Shown here: in pieces, positions 35,604 to 45,057 of the stretch
How positions within the stretch are numbered: position 1 is the stretch's first letter
How the letters are laid out: every line of letters begins with the position of its first letter
Source of the DNA: Rhizorhapis sp036570425
Lineage (GTDB): Bacteria > Pseudomonadota > Alphaproteobacteria > Sphingomonadales > Sphingomonadaceae
Assembly (NCBI GenBank): GCA_036570425.1
Contig: DATCYF010000017.1
Coordinates: 119,325 to 183,324 of the forward strand
Length of the DNA stretch: 64,000 bases
Direction: 5' to 3'
Made by a program: the position numbers and the translations under genes
Notes under the pieces: generated by a model
The model's database searches: none
Told to the model about the DNA's origin: nothing
Seen by the model: the letters and a program-made list of their open reading frames with translations, nothing else

Positions 35604-37121
35604 ATGCGAAAGCCACGCAATTTTCTGTTCTACCCCGGCGCTCTATGCGTCTCGATTGTGCTCACTGGCTGTACGGTGGGGCCGCAATTTGAACGTCCTG
35701 CTGCGCCACACGCGCAACGCTATACCGCTTCGTCGCTGAGCGACGTCAAGGGAGGTCCGCGTGCCGTTCTGGGGGAAGGTCCTGCAATGCGCTGGTGGGA
35801 AGCGTTTGACTCACCAGAACTGAATGCGCTGGTGGAGCGCGCCATTGCCCATAATTATAGTTTGAAGGCGAGTAACGCGACGCTTGAACGCGCGCGCCAG
35901 CGGATCGCTGTGGTGGCGGGCAAACAACTACCGCAGGTGGATGCGAATGCGCGGATGGAACATGAGCAGATAAATCTGGCCGGTTCCGGCTTCGAACCTG
36001 GAGCGCTGCCGGGGCTGGCGAGTAATCCGGAATTCGACCTCTATACTGTCGGCGGCGGCATTTCCTACGATCTCGACCTGTTCGGCGGCACGCGCCGCGA
36101 ACTTGAGCAAGTCAGCGCTCAGGCGGAATCGCAACGCTATCAGACAGAGGCAGCGCATCTCACCGTCGCCGGACGCGTAGTCAATCAAGTGCTGACGATC
36201 GCGGGGATTCGCGCCCGCATCGCAACCGCCGACGCACTGATCGCCGAGGATCAACATAATGTCGACCTCACGGAAACGCGACGGCGCGCGGGCGAAGGCA
36301 CGCTGACCGAAGTGCTGAATGCGCAGGCCCAGCTTGCCAATGATCGGAGCGAACTCCCCCAATTTGGCCAGCAACTTGCCGAAGCCCGCAATATGCTGGC
36401 CATTCTTGTCGGCGTGGCGCCAGCCGAACTTGGCCCGACGGAGTTCGACCTGACCAGTTTCGCGCTTCCTGCGCAGGTGCCTGTGACGTTACCTTCCGCG
36501 CTCGTCCACAAGCGTCCGGACATCCTTCAGGCAGAGGCCGATCTCCAGGCCGCTACCGCTGCGATCGGCGTTGCGAAGGCCCGGCTCTACCCCGACATCA
36601 GGCTCGGCGCGACGCTGACACAGGGCGCTCCCGATCCCGGCGATGTGTTGAGCAGCGCGTTCCGCGGCTTCGATATTTTCGCCGGATTGACTGCTCCGAT
36701 CTTTCACGGCGGCACGCTGAAGGCTGAACAGCGGGAAGCAATGAGCGCTGCCCGCGCCTCTGCGGCCACATATCAGCAGACGGTGCTCGAAGCGTTCAGC
36801 CAAGTTGCGAACCTGCTCCAGGCGATCAACAGTGATCAGCTTTCGATGAACAATCAGCAACAGGCAGTCGATGTGGCAGCCCGCTCCCTGCACCTGTCGC
36901 GGCGTAGCTTTCAGGTTGGCAATTCAGGTCTCCTCCAGGTGTTGGAATCGGAACGGCTTTATCAGCGCGCCACATCAGGCCTGGTAGAAGCCAAAACCCG
37001 CCAATACCTCAATGTCGCCCGGCTGTACGTTGCCACAGCCGGAGGTTGGAGCAGCCAGGCGATGTCTAACGCCGATGAGGTGAGCCGCGCAGGAACTCAG
37101 TTGAGGTTGGCTGGTTCATAA
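35604..37121 (+). CDS. NodT/OprM-family outer-membrane efflux lipoprotein
   Basis: 505 residues with a lipoprotein signal (SIVLTGC, lipid-anchored Cys near residue 23) and the usual following GPQFERP. Two duplicated outer-membrane-factor repeats are present: RWWEAFDSPELNALVERAIA, NYSLKASNATLERARQRIAV, then the second half with HKRPDILQAEADLQAATAAI, IGVAKARLYPDIRLGA. Trimers form the channel-tunnel across outer membrane and periplasm. Six bases separate it from the MFS gene, so it is the outer part of the same pump. Confidence 0.95.
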   Translation: MRKPRNFLFYPGALCVSIVLTGCTVGPQFERPAAPHAQRYTASSLSDVKGGPRAVLGEGPAMRWWEAFDSPELNALVERAIAHNYSLKASNATLERARQRIAVVAGKQLPQVDANARMEHEQINLAGSGFEPGALPGLASNPEFDLYTVGGGISYDLDLFGGTRRELEQVSAQAESQRYQTEAAHLTVAGRVVNQVLTIAGIRARIATADALIAEDQHNVDLTETRRRAGEGTLTEVLNAQAQLANDRSELPQFGQQLAEARNMLAILVGVAPAELGPTEFDLTSFALPAQVPVTLPSALVHKRPDILQAEADLQAATAAIGVAKARLYPDIRLGATLTQGAPDPGDVLSSAFRGFDIFAGLTAPIFHGGTLKAEQREAMSAARASAATYQQTVLEAFSQVANLLQAINSDQLSMNNQQQAVDVAARSLHLSRRSFQVGNSGLLQVLESERLYQRATSGLVEAKTRQYLNVARLYVATAGGWSSQAMSNADEVSRAGTQLRLAGS

Positions 37122-37144
37122 AAGGAACCACATGGAAGAGCAGG

Positions 37145-37678
37145 ATGACCGAGAAAAAGGCCGAGAAACCTGATCATGCCGAAACGGAAACTTTATATCC
37201 CGCCTTGCCGCCGGATATCGATGACGCTGTTGCAAGGGTTCTGGAGGCAGCGTGCGACCGCAACTTGATGCTGGCGACGGCAGAGAGTTGCACCGGAGGC
37301 CTTCTTGCCTCGCTTCTGACTGACGTCGAAGGCGCCAGTCACGCATTCGAGCGCGGCTTCGTGGTGTATAGCGAGAAAGCCAAATGCGAACTTCTTGGCA
37401 TTCAGCAGGCGGACATCACCCATTGCGGAGCGGTGAGCCGCACTGTCGCCATTGCTATGGCGAAGGGTTCAATTCATAGTTCTGAAGCGGACATTGCGCT
37501 TTCGATCACTGGCTTTGCGGGGGACGGGGACGAGCCGGGGCTGGTCCATTTCGCCTGCGCGCGACGAGATGGCTATGTTGTCCACCGTGAGGAACATTTC
37601 GGCGATATCGGGCGTGGGCCCATACGCCTCAAATGCCTTCGTGTGGGGCTTCAAATGATGAGCGAGGCGCTTGCGTGA
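37145..37678 (+). CDS. pncC: CinA C-terminal-type nicotinamide-nucleotide amidase
   Basis: 177 residues, equal to the stand-alone PncC domain. It hydrolyses NMN to nicotinate mononucleotide and ammonia, returning NMN (mostly from DNA ligase) to NAD synthesis. Signature segments: LMLATAESCTGGLLASLLTD, FVVYSEKAKCELLGI, and SITGFAGDGDEPGLVHFA. The usual SITG-x-AGPxGG is SITGFAGDGDEPG here. A 35-residue disordered N-terminal extension precedes the domain. Its TGA overlaps the GTG start of NAD synthetase, so the two NAD-salvage enzymes are translated together. Confidence 0.85.
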   Translation: MTEKKAEKPDHAETETLYPALPPDIDDAVARVLEAACDRNLMLATAESCTGGLLASLLTDVEGASHAFERGFVVYSEKAKCELLGIQQADITHCGAVSRTVAIAMAKGSIHSSEADIALSITGFAGDGDEPGLVHFACARRDGYVVHREEHFGDIGRGPIRLKCLRVGLQMMSEALA

Positions 37679-39732
37679 TCCCGGATAGCTTTCAATCCAT
37701 TCACGCTCACGGTCTGGTCCGCATCGCAGCGGCAACGCCGAAGGCCAGCACGGGCGACGTTCAGGCGAATGTCGATGCCACGCTCGATCTGGCGCGCCTT
37801 GCCAGTGACAAGGGCGCTGATCTGGTCCTGTTTCCCGAACTCAACATCTCCTCTTACGCGATAGACGATTTGCATCTTCAGGATGCGATGCTTTCTGCCG
37901 TTGAGACAGGGATCGAGCGCATCGTTGCGGAGAGCGCGGAACTGTCGCCCGTTCTGCTATGTGGCGCGCCCCTGCATCGGGCAGGCCGGCTTTACAATTG
38001 CGCAGTGGTGATTTCCCGGGGCCGCATTCTGGGCGTAGTTCCCAAGAGTTTTATCCCCAATTATCGCGAATATTATGAAAAGCGCTGGTTTGCATCAGGC
38101 GCTGGGCTTGCAGAACTGGACATCAATGTAGCAGGACAGACGGTGCCGTTTGGCACTGACCTCCTGTTCGCCGCCAGCGATCTGCCAGACTTTATCTTTC
38201 ACGCCGAAATCTGTGAGGATTATTGGGCGCCCAATCCGCCTTCCACGGCTGGAGCATTGGCCGGGGCGCTCATCCTTTGCAATCTGTCGGCCTCGAACAT
38301 CATCATAGGCAAGGCTCGGGATCGCGCTCTGCTCTCCGCGGCGCAATCGATGCGAACAGTGTCAGCTTATGCCTATTCCGCCGCAGGCCCGGGGGAGAGT
38401 ACCACCGATCTGGCCTGGGACGGTCAGGCGATGGTTCATGAACTTGGCGTGCTGTTGGCGCAATCCAGTCGCTTCGGTGACGATCCTGAAATCACCTACG
38501 CGGATATTGATGTGCAGCGCCTCCGCCTGGAACGGATGCGCACCGGCACGTTCAACGATGCCGCTGCTGCTGCCGAACACCCGGAACGGCGCTTTCGACG
38601 GGTTGCCTTCGACCATCAGCCGACATTGGATGACATAGGATTGGAGCGCGTCATCCGCCGCTTTCCTTTTGTTCCCAATGATCCCGCCCAGCTGGACGAG
38701 GATTGTTATGAGGCGTTCAACATACAGGTGGAGGGCCTAGCCCGCCGTTTCCAGGCGACTTCAGGCAATCACATGATCATTGGCGTGTCCGGTGGGCTGG
38801 ATTCCACCCATGCCCTGATCGTTGCGGCCAAGGCTTGCGATCGTCTCGGTCTCCCGCGCTCGACTATCCTGGGATTCACCATGCCGGGCTTTGCCACCGG
38901 TGAAACCACCAAGTTCAACGCCTGGGCGCTGATGAAGGCGCTTGGCATTGAGAGCGCGGAGATCGACATTCGTCCCGCTGCCCGACAGATGCTGGCCGAT
39001 ATGGATCACCCCTTTGCACAGGGCGAGCCAGCCTATGACGTGACGTTCGAAAACGTGCAGGCGGGGCTTCGTACGGACTATCTCTTTCGGCTGGCCAACC
39101 AGAGGGACGGGTTCGTTGTGGGCACCGGTGACTTGTCCGAACTTGCGCTTGGCTGGTGTACGTATGGCGTGGGCGACCAGATGAGCCACTATGCGGCTAA
39201 TTGCGGCGTGCCCAAGACGCTGATCCAGTATCTGATTCGCTGGTGTATACAAACGCACCAGTTCGATGCCGAAACCGACACGGTTTTAACGGCTATTCTC
39301 GGCACGGAAATTTCACCCGAACTTATTCCAGCCGATGCAAGCGGGGCGCTTCAGAGCACGGAAAGCAAGGTGGGCCCGTACGAACTCAACGATTTCTTTT
39401 TGCATTATATCGTTCGCTATGGCTTGCCGCCTTCCAAGATCGCTTTCCTGGCCTGGCACGCATGGCGCGATCCTGTAAGAGGGGCATGGCCGATCAATTT
39501 TCCGGAGAGCGCCAGGAACGGCTATGATCTTCCGACCATAAGGCACTGGTTGGAAAACTTCCTGTTCCGTTTCTTCCAGATTAGTCAATTCAAACGGTCG
39601 GCCATCCCTAACGGGCCGAAAGTTTCCGGCGGTGGCGCGCTCTCTCCCAGAGGCGACTGGCGTGCACCCTCGGACGGCACCGCGAGGATCTGGCTGGACG
39701 AACTGGAATCCGCTTTGCCGAGGGAGAGCTAA
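37675..39732 (+). CDS. nadE: Glutamine-dependent NAD+ synthetase
   Basis: 685 residues from GTG 37675 (GTGA overlap with the upstream amidase; GAGG eight bases before). The N-terminal nitrilase-like glutaminase has its Glu-Lys-Cys triad: E in LFPELNISSYAI, K in VPKSFIPNYREYYEKRWF, C in FHAEICEDYW. The C-terminal ATP-pyrophosphatase domain has the P-loop GVSGGLDSTHALIV and GTGDLSELALGWCTYG. It amidates nicotinate adenine dinucleotide to NAD. It is the long, glutamine-using form (about 680 aa), as expected for this group. Confidence 0.96.
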   Translation: MIPDSFQSIHAHGLVRIAAATPKASTGDVQANVDATLDLARLASDKGADLVLFPELNISSYAIDDLHLQDAMLSAVETGIERIVAESAELSPVLLCGAPLHRAGRLYNCAVVISRGRILGVVPKSFIPNYREYYEKRWFASGAGLAELDINVAGQTVPFGTDLLFAASDLPDFIFHAEICEDYWAPNPPSTAGALAGALILCNLSASNIIIGKARDRALLSAAQSMRTVSAYAYSAAGPGESTTDLAWDGQAMVHELGVLLAQSSRFGDDPEITYADIDVQRLRLERMRTGTFNDAAAAAEHPERRFRRVAFDHQPTLDDIGLERVIRRFPFVPNDPAQLDEDCYEAFNIQVEGLARRFQATSGNHMIIGVSGGLDSTHALIVAAKACDRLGLPRSTILGFTMPGFATGETTKFNAWALMKALGIESAEIDIRPAARQMLADMDHPFAQGEPAYDVTFENVQAGLRTDYLFRLANQRDGFVVGTGDLSELALGWCTYGVGDQMSHYAANCGVPKTLIQYLIRWCIQTHQFDAETDTVLTAILGTEISPELIPADASGALQSTESKVGPYELNDFFLHYIVRYGLPPSKIAFLAWHAWRDPVRGAWPINFPESARNGYDLPTIRHWLENFLFRFFQISQFKRSAIPNGPKVSGGGALSPRGDWRAPSDGTARIWLDELESALPRES

Positions 39733-39801
39733 TGCGCGGTCGGAAGTTCCTGCCCCTCAGAACGCAAGTGCCAGCACAATAGATTGCGCTTAGAGCCACA
39801 C

Positions 39802-40206
39802 TCAGCCCGGGGTAGGGAAGAAGCGATCCACGACGTCCCTTGCCAGCCGGGCAGGGCGAAGCGTGTTGGCATCAAGGCAGCACCAGCGGGACTTCACTTC
39901 GGCTAACACTTCCTCGCCGCGCTTGATGACCGTCTCGTAAAAGGCGCTCTCCCGCTGTACCTTTTCCAGCATCACGGTGGCGACAATCTGATCCTCAAGA
40001 AAAGCGGGCTTGCGATAGGTGATCTCATGTTTGAGCGCTACCCAAAGGTGAGCAGCCACCGCATCCGGGGGCGCTATGCGCCTCCAATGGCTGAGAACGG
40101 CGGCCTGTACCCACTTCAGGTAGCTTGCGTTATTCACATGCCCCATAAAGTCGATGTCGGCGGGCTCGATACTCACGGCGAAATCATGGGGAACTGAGGA
40201 GCCCAT
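39802..40206 (-). CDS. Acyl-CoA thioesterase, hotdog fold (4HBT)
   Basis: 134 residues from ATG 40206; the frame stays open for 36 more codons, but homology starts near HDFAVSIEPADIDFMGHVNN. The 4HBT signature DIDFMGHVNNASYLKWVQAA carries the catalytic Asp. EITYRKPAFLEDQIVATVML and ESAFYETVIKRGEEVLAEVK follow the YbgC/FadM pattern. It probably hydrolyses acyl-CoA thioesters in the cytoplasm. It is convergent with the NAD synthetase gene. Confidence 0.85.
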   Translation of the reverse strand: MGSSVPHDFAVSIEPADIDFMGHVNNASYLKWVQAAVLSHWRRIAPPDAVAAHLWVALKHEITYRKPAFLEDQIVATVMLEKVQRESAFYETVIKRGEEVLAEVKSRWCCLDANTLRPARLARDVVDRFFPTPG

Positions 40207-40491
40207 CCCCGGAGAATAGCATGATTCGCCGATTATTTCGATTGCTGGCTTAGGGAACCTCTGGAATGAGAATTCCCACACGGCGGCGAAGAGCGCATTT
40301 AAGCCGAACGCCACCAGCGCGGCACCGATGAGCCCGCCAAAACATGGGTGATCTTCTGCATGATTGATCCTTCAGGCGGCAGCGGCATGGGCTTCAGCTT
40401 GTCCGGGCGCTCTGCATTGGCTGGAACAAACCCATCATCCCATTGTTTTCAAAGGCAGTTTGGGAACTGAGGTTCAGCTGGCTGTACCAAT
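40207..40491. other. Intergenic region with a degenerate minus-strand frame
   Basis: 285 bp before the pilus operon. On the minus strand from about 40440 to 40250, two frames join to read GFVPANAERPDKLKPMPLPP, EGSIMQKITHV and, after a shift at a TTTT run near 40345, FGGLIGAALVAFGLNALFAA. This looks like a small membrane protein broken by a missing base, running on towards the thioesterase gene. I do not recognise the family and am unsure it was ever a gene. Confidence 0.3.
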
Positions 40492-41085
40492 TTGAGCAAG
40501 GCGTTCGCGATCATATGTGCTGTAGAGGCCGTTTTTCCTTTTGTGCCGGTCGGTGCGCAGATCACTGCGACGCATGGCGGGGCGACGGACCGGATCGCGC
40601 TTGCAGTTCCCGTCACGGCTTCCATAAGTGGCCGCTGCGGCTTCAGCACCCCGCCGGACACGAACGTGGAACTGGGCAATCTCGAGGCAGGTTTCAGCCG
40701 AGACATTCCTTTCGTTCTGCAATGCAACACGCCAATGCGCCTTGCAATGGTATCACAGAACGGCGGCCTCAAGGTGGCGAGCGCTCCGCCAGAGGGCTTC
40801 ACAAACCTGCTCGACTATACAGTCACGCTTCATGCGGTCGGAACGGGCGGCACCAGCATCGTCGCGTCCTGCAGCGCATCGTCGCTGGCTGCCGCAGCCA
40901 TCCCGCCGTGCAGCTTCCGCGGCACTGCTTCAGCAACGACCGGTCTGCGGCTCTCCGGCGTCAGTCACAGCGAACAGGGTTCCTACCTCCGGGTATTTGC
41001 CCCGCCCACGTCCGGGCGAGTGCAGCTCATGGCATCGACCGAATACAAAGACGTTCTCGTCCTGACGCTGAGCCCATCAACCTGA
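40492..41085 (+). CDS. Csu-type secreted pilin-like protein (SCPU domain)
   Basis: 197 residues with a signal peptide ending near FVPVGAQITA. It has the spore-coat-U/SCPU look of Csu pilus subunits: two Cys-bounded beta-sandwich regions (SISGRCGFSTPP, FVLQCNTPMRLAM), and the C-terminal GSYLRVFAPPTSGRVQLMAS ending YKDVLVLTLSP, a beta-strand probably used in subunit polymerisation. The start is a TTG at 40492 without a good RBS, so the N-terminus is unsure. First gene of the chaperone-usher operon; probably a minor or major subunit. Confidence 0.7.
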   Translation: MSKAFAIICAVEAVFPFVPVGAQITATHGGATDRIALAVPVTASISGRCGFSTPPDTNVELGNLEAGFSRDIPFVLQCNTPMRLAMVSQNGGLKVASAPPEGFTNLLDYTVTLHAVGTGGTSIVASCSASSLAAAAIPPCSFRGTASATTGLRLSGVSHSEQGSYLRVFAPPTSGRVQLMASTEYKDVLVLTLSPST

Positions 41086-41137
41086 TTGAGACTGAGGCAG
41101 CACTGATGATGACATATTGTCCAGGGAGGTTGTGAAG

Positions 41138-41755
41138 ATGAAACCGGCAATAGCAGCGACTATATTTGCGTCCATCGCAACAGTGGGGGCAACGGCCATC
41201 GTTACCGCGCCGGCAGCCGCTCAAACGGGCACCGGGCAAATCGGCATGCGCGGCTTCGTTTCAGCCCGTTGCGGCGTCAACGGCGAATCCGGCGCCTCCA
41301 CAGCTTTCTCCGGTACCATATCGTTGGGAGAGCTGTCGGATGCCGAGGCCCGGCTGCGCTCCGCGCTGATCAATTCCACGTCAGGTTCTCCAGCAGGAAC
41401 AATCGCCTTTCAGGCGGGCTGCACCGGCACGGCTGCAACAGTGACTCTCAGCGCTACCCGCCTTTCAACACCCAGTCCGGTTGCTGCGGCTGAAGGCACC
41501 GTCGGGTCCAATGACATTGATTACACGGCCCAGATCGCCATGGCGCTGACCGGCGGGGGCATAACCACTTTGAACTACACGACCGCGGCAACGCTGCCGG
41601 CTCCAAGCACGATCGCCGTTACTGACGGCTTTGCCTATGTTCCGGATAATTTTGAAATTCGCACATTCGGATTCAGGCCGGAAGGCGGCAATGACAGTTT
41701 TCTGGTGGCCGGTAACTATGACGCTGTCATTACGGTGACCATCACCCCTTCCTGA
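41138..41755 (+). CDS. Csu-type pilin subunit
   Basis: 205 residues from ATG 41138, with GGGAGG eight bases upstream. The signal peptide is KPAIAATIFASIATVGATAIVTAPAAA-like in its first 30 residues. The mature part is rich in Thr, Ala and Gly (GFVSARCGVNG, FQAGCTGTAATVTLSATRLS), with two conserved Cys and a final strand NYDAVITVTITPS, as in SCPU/CsuA-B subunits. It is the second pilin gene and is followed after 50 bp by the chaperone gene. Which of the two pilins forms the shaft cannot be told. Confidence 0.7.
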   Translation: MKPAIAATIFASIATVGATAIVTAPAAAQTGTGQIGMRGFVSARCGVNGESGASTAFSGTISLGELSDAEARLRSALINSTSGSPAGTIAFQAGCTGTAATVTLSATRLSTPSPVAAAEGTVGSNDIDYTAQIAMALTGGGITTLNYTTAATLPAPSTIAVTDGFAYVPDNFEIRTFGFRPEGGNDSFLVAGNYDAVITVTITPS

Positions 41756-41805
41756 TCATGAACCCGAATAATCGGGCAGTCGAAAAAGGTTGAAGGGAGG
41801 ATAAA

Positions 41806-42572
41806 GTGCATCACGCAATTTTCAAAAGTGCAGCCATTCTATCATTTGCCATGGCGGCACTTCTCAGCTCTACCCGGTCCGTCCACGCCCAATCTGTGCA
41901 GCCGGTCATTCTTGACCTCCAGACAGCCGGACGGCAATCCACCCAGACATTGACAGTCAATAATACTCGCGCGTCGGCAATCCCGTCGAGTTACGCGTCG
42001 AAGGACTTGTATTTGACGCCAACGGCACCAGGGGGACGAGCCAGGATCCCGGTGATCTTGTTGTTTTTCCTGCCCAGGCAGTCATACAGCCCGGCCAGTC
42101 GCAAGTGTTTCGCGTCCAATATGTGGGTGATGCCGAACTGGACAAAAGCCGTCATTATTATGTCACCGTGGCCCAGCTTCCGGTTCAATTGCCGCAGGGG
42201 GAAACGGGCATACAGGTGCTCTACAATATTCAGGTAGTTGCCAGCGTGCAGCCGCGCGACGGCAAACCCGATCTGAAGATCACTGGCACAAAGATCGGCA
42301 GGAACGCAGATGGCCATGCTGTTCCTATTGTAACCGTAGCCAACAGTTCCGCCACGCACGGCTATCTGTCGCGCGGACGCCTCACCATCGTTCAGCGCGA
42401 CGCATCGGGACGGGAGCTCATCCGGCAAACGCTGACCGGGCCCGATATACAGCAAGGTGCAGGCTACGGCCTGATCGGCGGGAATGAGATGCGCAGCTTT
42501 ACCCTTCCGCTGGAGCTGCCCGCAGAGATCGGGACAATCGAAGCGCGCTTCGAGCCGGAGTCCCGCCGTTAG
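41806..42572 (+). pseudogene. Periplasmic pilus chaperone (Csu type), frameshifted
   Basis: The 5' frame (signal peptide, then QSVQPVILDLQTAGRQSTQT, LTVNNTRASAI) is the chaperone N-terminus. After the bases CCC at 41982-41984 homology passes to the next frame: PVELRVEGLVFDANGTRGTS, then AVIQPGQSQVFRVQYVGDAE, then SRHYYVTVAQLPVQLP and the second domain to FEPESRR. Adding a single C there restores one 255-residue chaperone. As it stands, the first frame ends at 42237 with unrelated sequence. The chaperone folds pilins and hands them to the usher, so a true mutation would disable pilus assembly. A sequencing error is possible. Confidence 0.8.
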
Positions 42573-45057
42573 GGCCAAGCCACGGCATCTGCGCCTGCTC
42601 CTTGCCGGTTCGGTGTCGGGCGCTGCCGCCTGTGTAGCCCCGTTGGTCATGGCTCAGGCATCACCAACGCTTGCCCGGTCACCAGAACCCGCCCGACTGA
42701 ACCTCAGCGGGCGCGCGCTGAGGATTACCGCGCCGCTGCTGCAGGGCGATATAAATTTGGGCGATGTAGACATGATGGTTGCACCTGACGATACCATCAG
42801 TCTACCGCCCCAGCGCCTGCTCGACCTGATGGCGACAGTTGTCGAGCCGAAGACGATGGACACGTTACGTTCCGCACTGTCCGGTCTGCCCTCGATCGCT
42901 CCGGGCGATCTGGCCGGGACGGGCGTGAGCATGGTTTACGACCCCCAGGCCCTGTCACTGAGGCTTACTTTACCCGATACCCTGCGAGCTGCGCGAAGTG
43001 TGCAGTTGGGCTCGATGAGCGCGGAGCCTGCCGGTACTTTCGATCAACCGGCCGATGTGAGTGCTTACGTAAACGCCCGCCTCTCCTGGGATCATGTCGC
43101 TCGTGGCCCCGACACGGGCTTTGCGGACCCCCTCATCTTTCTGGATGGCGCTGCCCGCATCGGCGGCGTGGTGGTCGAATCCGAAGGGATATGGCAACCG
43201 GGCACCTCCGCTCAGGATTTTGAGCGCTTCGGAACGCGTTTCATCTATGACGATGTGGATTCCGTCCTCCGCTGGACAGCGGGCGACATGTTGACGAGAG
43301 GCGAAGGCTTTCAGGCGTCGCTGCCCCTGGCGGGCCTGTCAGTGCAACGTTCCTATGGTCTATTGCAGCCATATCAATCGGTGCGGCCAACAGGCCGGCA
43401 GAGCTTCTTCCTGCGTCGTCCTTCCACCGTCGAGGTAATGGTCAACGGTCAACTGATGCGTCGTGTGAGGCTCGATCCCGGACCTTACGACCTCAGCGAT
43501 TTTCCGACCGGCTATGGCGCAAACGACGTGCGCCTGAACATCGTCGACGACACCGGGAAAGCCGAGACACTGCGCTTCAACATGTTTTTCGATCAAAACC
43601 AATTGGCGGCGGGCCGCAGCGAGTTTGCGTTGTACGCCGGAGTCAAGGCACCACGGCTGATCGGCGGCATCAGATATACGGATGACTGGGCCGTTTCCGG
43701 CTATTACCGCCGTGGCATAAGCGACAAGTTCACTTTCGGTGTCAACGCCCAGGCTGAAGCCGGCACAGCGCTTGGCGGCCTTGAGGTCATTTGGGTGACA
43801 CCCATCGGCATCCTGGCGGGCCACGCGGCCCTTTCCCGCGCTTCAGGTGAATTGGGTGCCGCAGGCATTCTTAACTTTCAGCGCGATTTTCCCAATGCGG
43901 AGGGTTGGGGCGGCACGCTCAACCTGACAGCGGAGCTATGGACCAGAAATTTCGCCGCGCCGGGTGGCCGTTCAGTCGATATTCCCTTCAAGCACCGGAT
44001 TGGGGCGAGCTACAGTCAAAGTTTCGGCGAGGCATTTTATGCCGCAATCGACGTCCAGCATTCAAAAAGGATCGATCGCGGACCGGATCCGTTGATGATA
44101 CGCGGCTCCTTTGGCTGGCGGCTGAGTCCCGATCTCAACCTCACCGGCGACCTTTTCCACCAACGGAACGTGAGTCGCGCCGGCAATGAAAGTGGCCTCA
44201 GATTGTCCCTCACCATGCGTCTTGGCTCTCGCTCCAGCCTGCAGGCATCTTACGACAGCGCCTACGGCACTTCGCGCCTGTCGTATCAGCGCAGCGCAGG
44301 CGAGGGCGTGGGCAGCTACAGTGCGGGTGCCGATGTGGAGCGCAGTTCAGCCGGGACCAATTTCAGCGGAAATTTCAATTACACCAGTAATCGCGCCGAA
44401 TTTGCAGTCAGTCATCTGAGCAGTTTCGGCAAGCAGTTCGGCCTGCCGCGCGATGCACGCACCAATATCCGTGTCGCTACATCGCTGGCCTTCGCCGATG
44501 GCAGCATTGCCTTTGGCCGCCCGGTGCAGGATAGCTTCGCCATCGTGACCGCCCATGAAAGTCTGGGCGGCGCACCGGTCATGGTTGATCCGACGGGGCA
44601 AAGCTACAGCGCCTCGACCGGGCGGCTCGGGCCCGCATTGAAACCGAACCTGTCTGCCTATTCGGAACGCACCGTCGCGATTACCGCCCCAGATGCACCC
44701 ATCGGCGTGGATCTGGGGCGCGGCAGTTTCCGCCTGTTTCCGCCCTACCGCAGCGGCTATCGGCTACAGGTCGGCTCTGAATATTTCATCAGCGCGGCGG
44801 GGCGGTTCCTGAATGCTGAAGGCCAGCCGCTCTCATTGATTGCTGGTGAGGTGACGGAACTGGCTGAGCCGGAACGTGAGAAGATTTCTGTGTTCACCAA
44901 CGCCGCAGGACGGTTCGGTATATCTGGCCTGCGACCGGGCCGCTGGCGGATCATCATGCTGACAGAGCCGCCCCTCACGTATATTCTTGAAGTGCCTGAT
45001 GACTCTGCCGAGGTCATCAATACCGGCGATTTGGTGCCAGCTTCGGAGGCAAGATGA
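42484..45057 (+). CDS. Outer-membrane pilus usher (Csu/FimD-like)
   Basis: Up to 857 residues. The barrel and plug region read SFFLRRPSTVEVMVNGQLMR, LDPGPYDLSDFPTGYGANDV, RLNIVDDTGKAETLRFNMFF, typical of ushers, which form the pore through which pilin subunits are exported and polymerised. The start is a problem: the signal peptide (RHLRLLLAGSVSGAAACVAP then VMAQA) has no ATG, GTG or TTG close before it. The only upstream ATG in frame is 42484, inside the chaperone gene. The C-terminal domain LFPPYRSGYRLQVGSE is normal. It overlaps the tip gene by ATGA. Confidence 0.85.
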   Translation: MRCAALPFRWSCPQRSGQSKRASSRSPAVRAKPRHLRLLLAGSVSGAAACVAPLVMAQASPTLARSPEPARLNLSGRALRITAPLLQGDINLGDVDMMVAPDDTISLPPQRLLDLMATVVEPKTMDTLRSALSGLPSIAPGDLAGTGVSMVYDPQALSLRLTLPDTLRAARSVQLGSMSAEPAGTFDQPADVSAYVNARLSWDHVARGPDTGFADPLIFLDGAARIGGVVVESEGIWQPGTSAQDFERFGTRFIYDDVDSVLRWTAGDMLTRGEGFQASLPLAGLSVQRSYGLLQPYQSVRPTGRQSFFLRRPSTVEVMVNGQLMRRVRLDPGPYDLSDFPTGYGANDVRLNIVDDTGKAETLRFNMFFDQNQLAAGRSEFALYAGVKAPRLIGGIRYTDDWAVSGYYRRGISDKFTFGVNAQAEAGTALGGLEVIWVTPIGILAGHAALSRASGELGAAGILNFQRDFPNAEGWGGTLNLTAELWTRNFAAPGGRSVDIPFKHRIGASYSQSFGEAFYAAIDVQHSKRIDRGPDPLMIRGSFGWRLSPDLNLTGDLFHQRNVSRAGNESGLRLSLTMRLGSRSSLQASYDSAYGTSRLSYQRSAGEGVGSYSAGADVERSSAGTNFSGNFNYTSNRAEFAVSHLSSFGKQFGLPRDARTNIRVATSLAFADGSIAFGRPVQDSFAIVTAHESLGGAPVMVDPTGQSYSASTGRLGPALKPNLSAYSERTVAITAPDAPIGVDLGRGSFRLFPPYRSGYRLQVGSEYFISAAGRFLNAEGQPLSLIAGEVTELAEPEREKISVFTNAAGRFGISGLRPGRWRIIMLTEPPLTYILEVPDDSAEVINTGDLVPASEAR

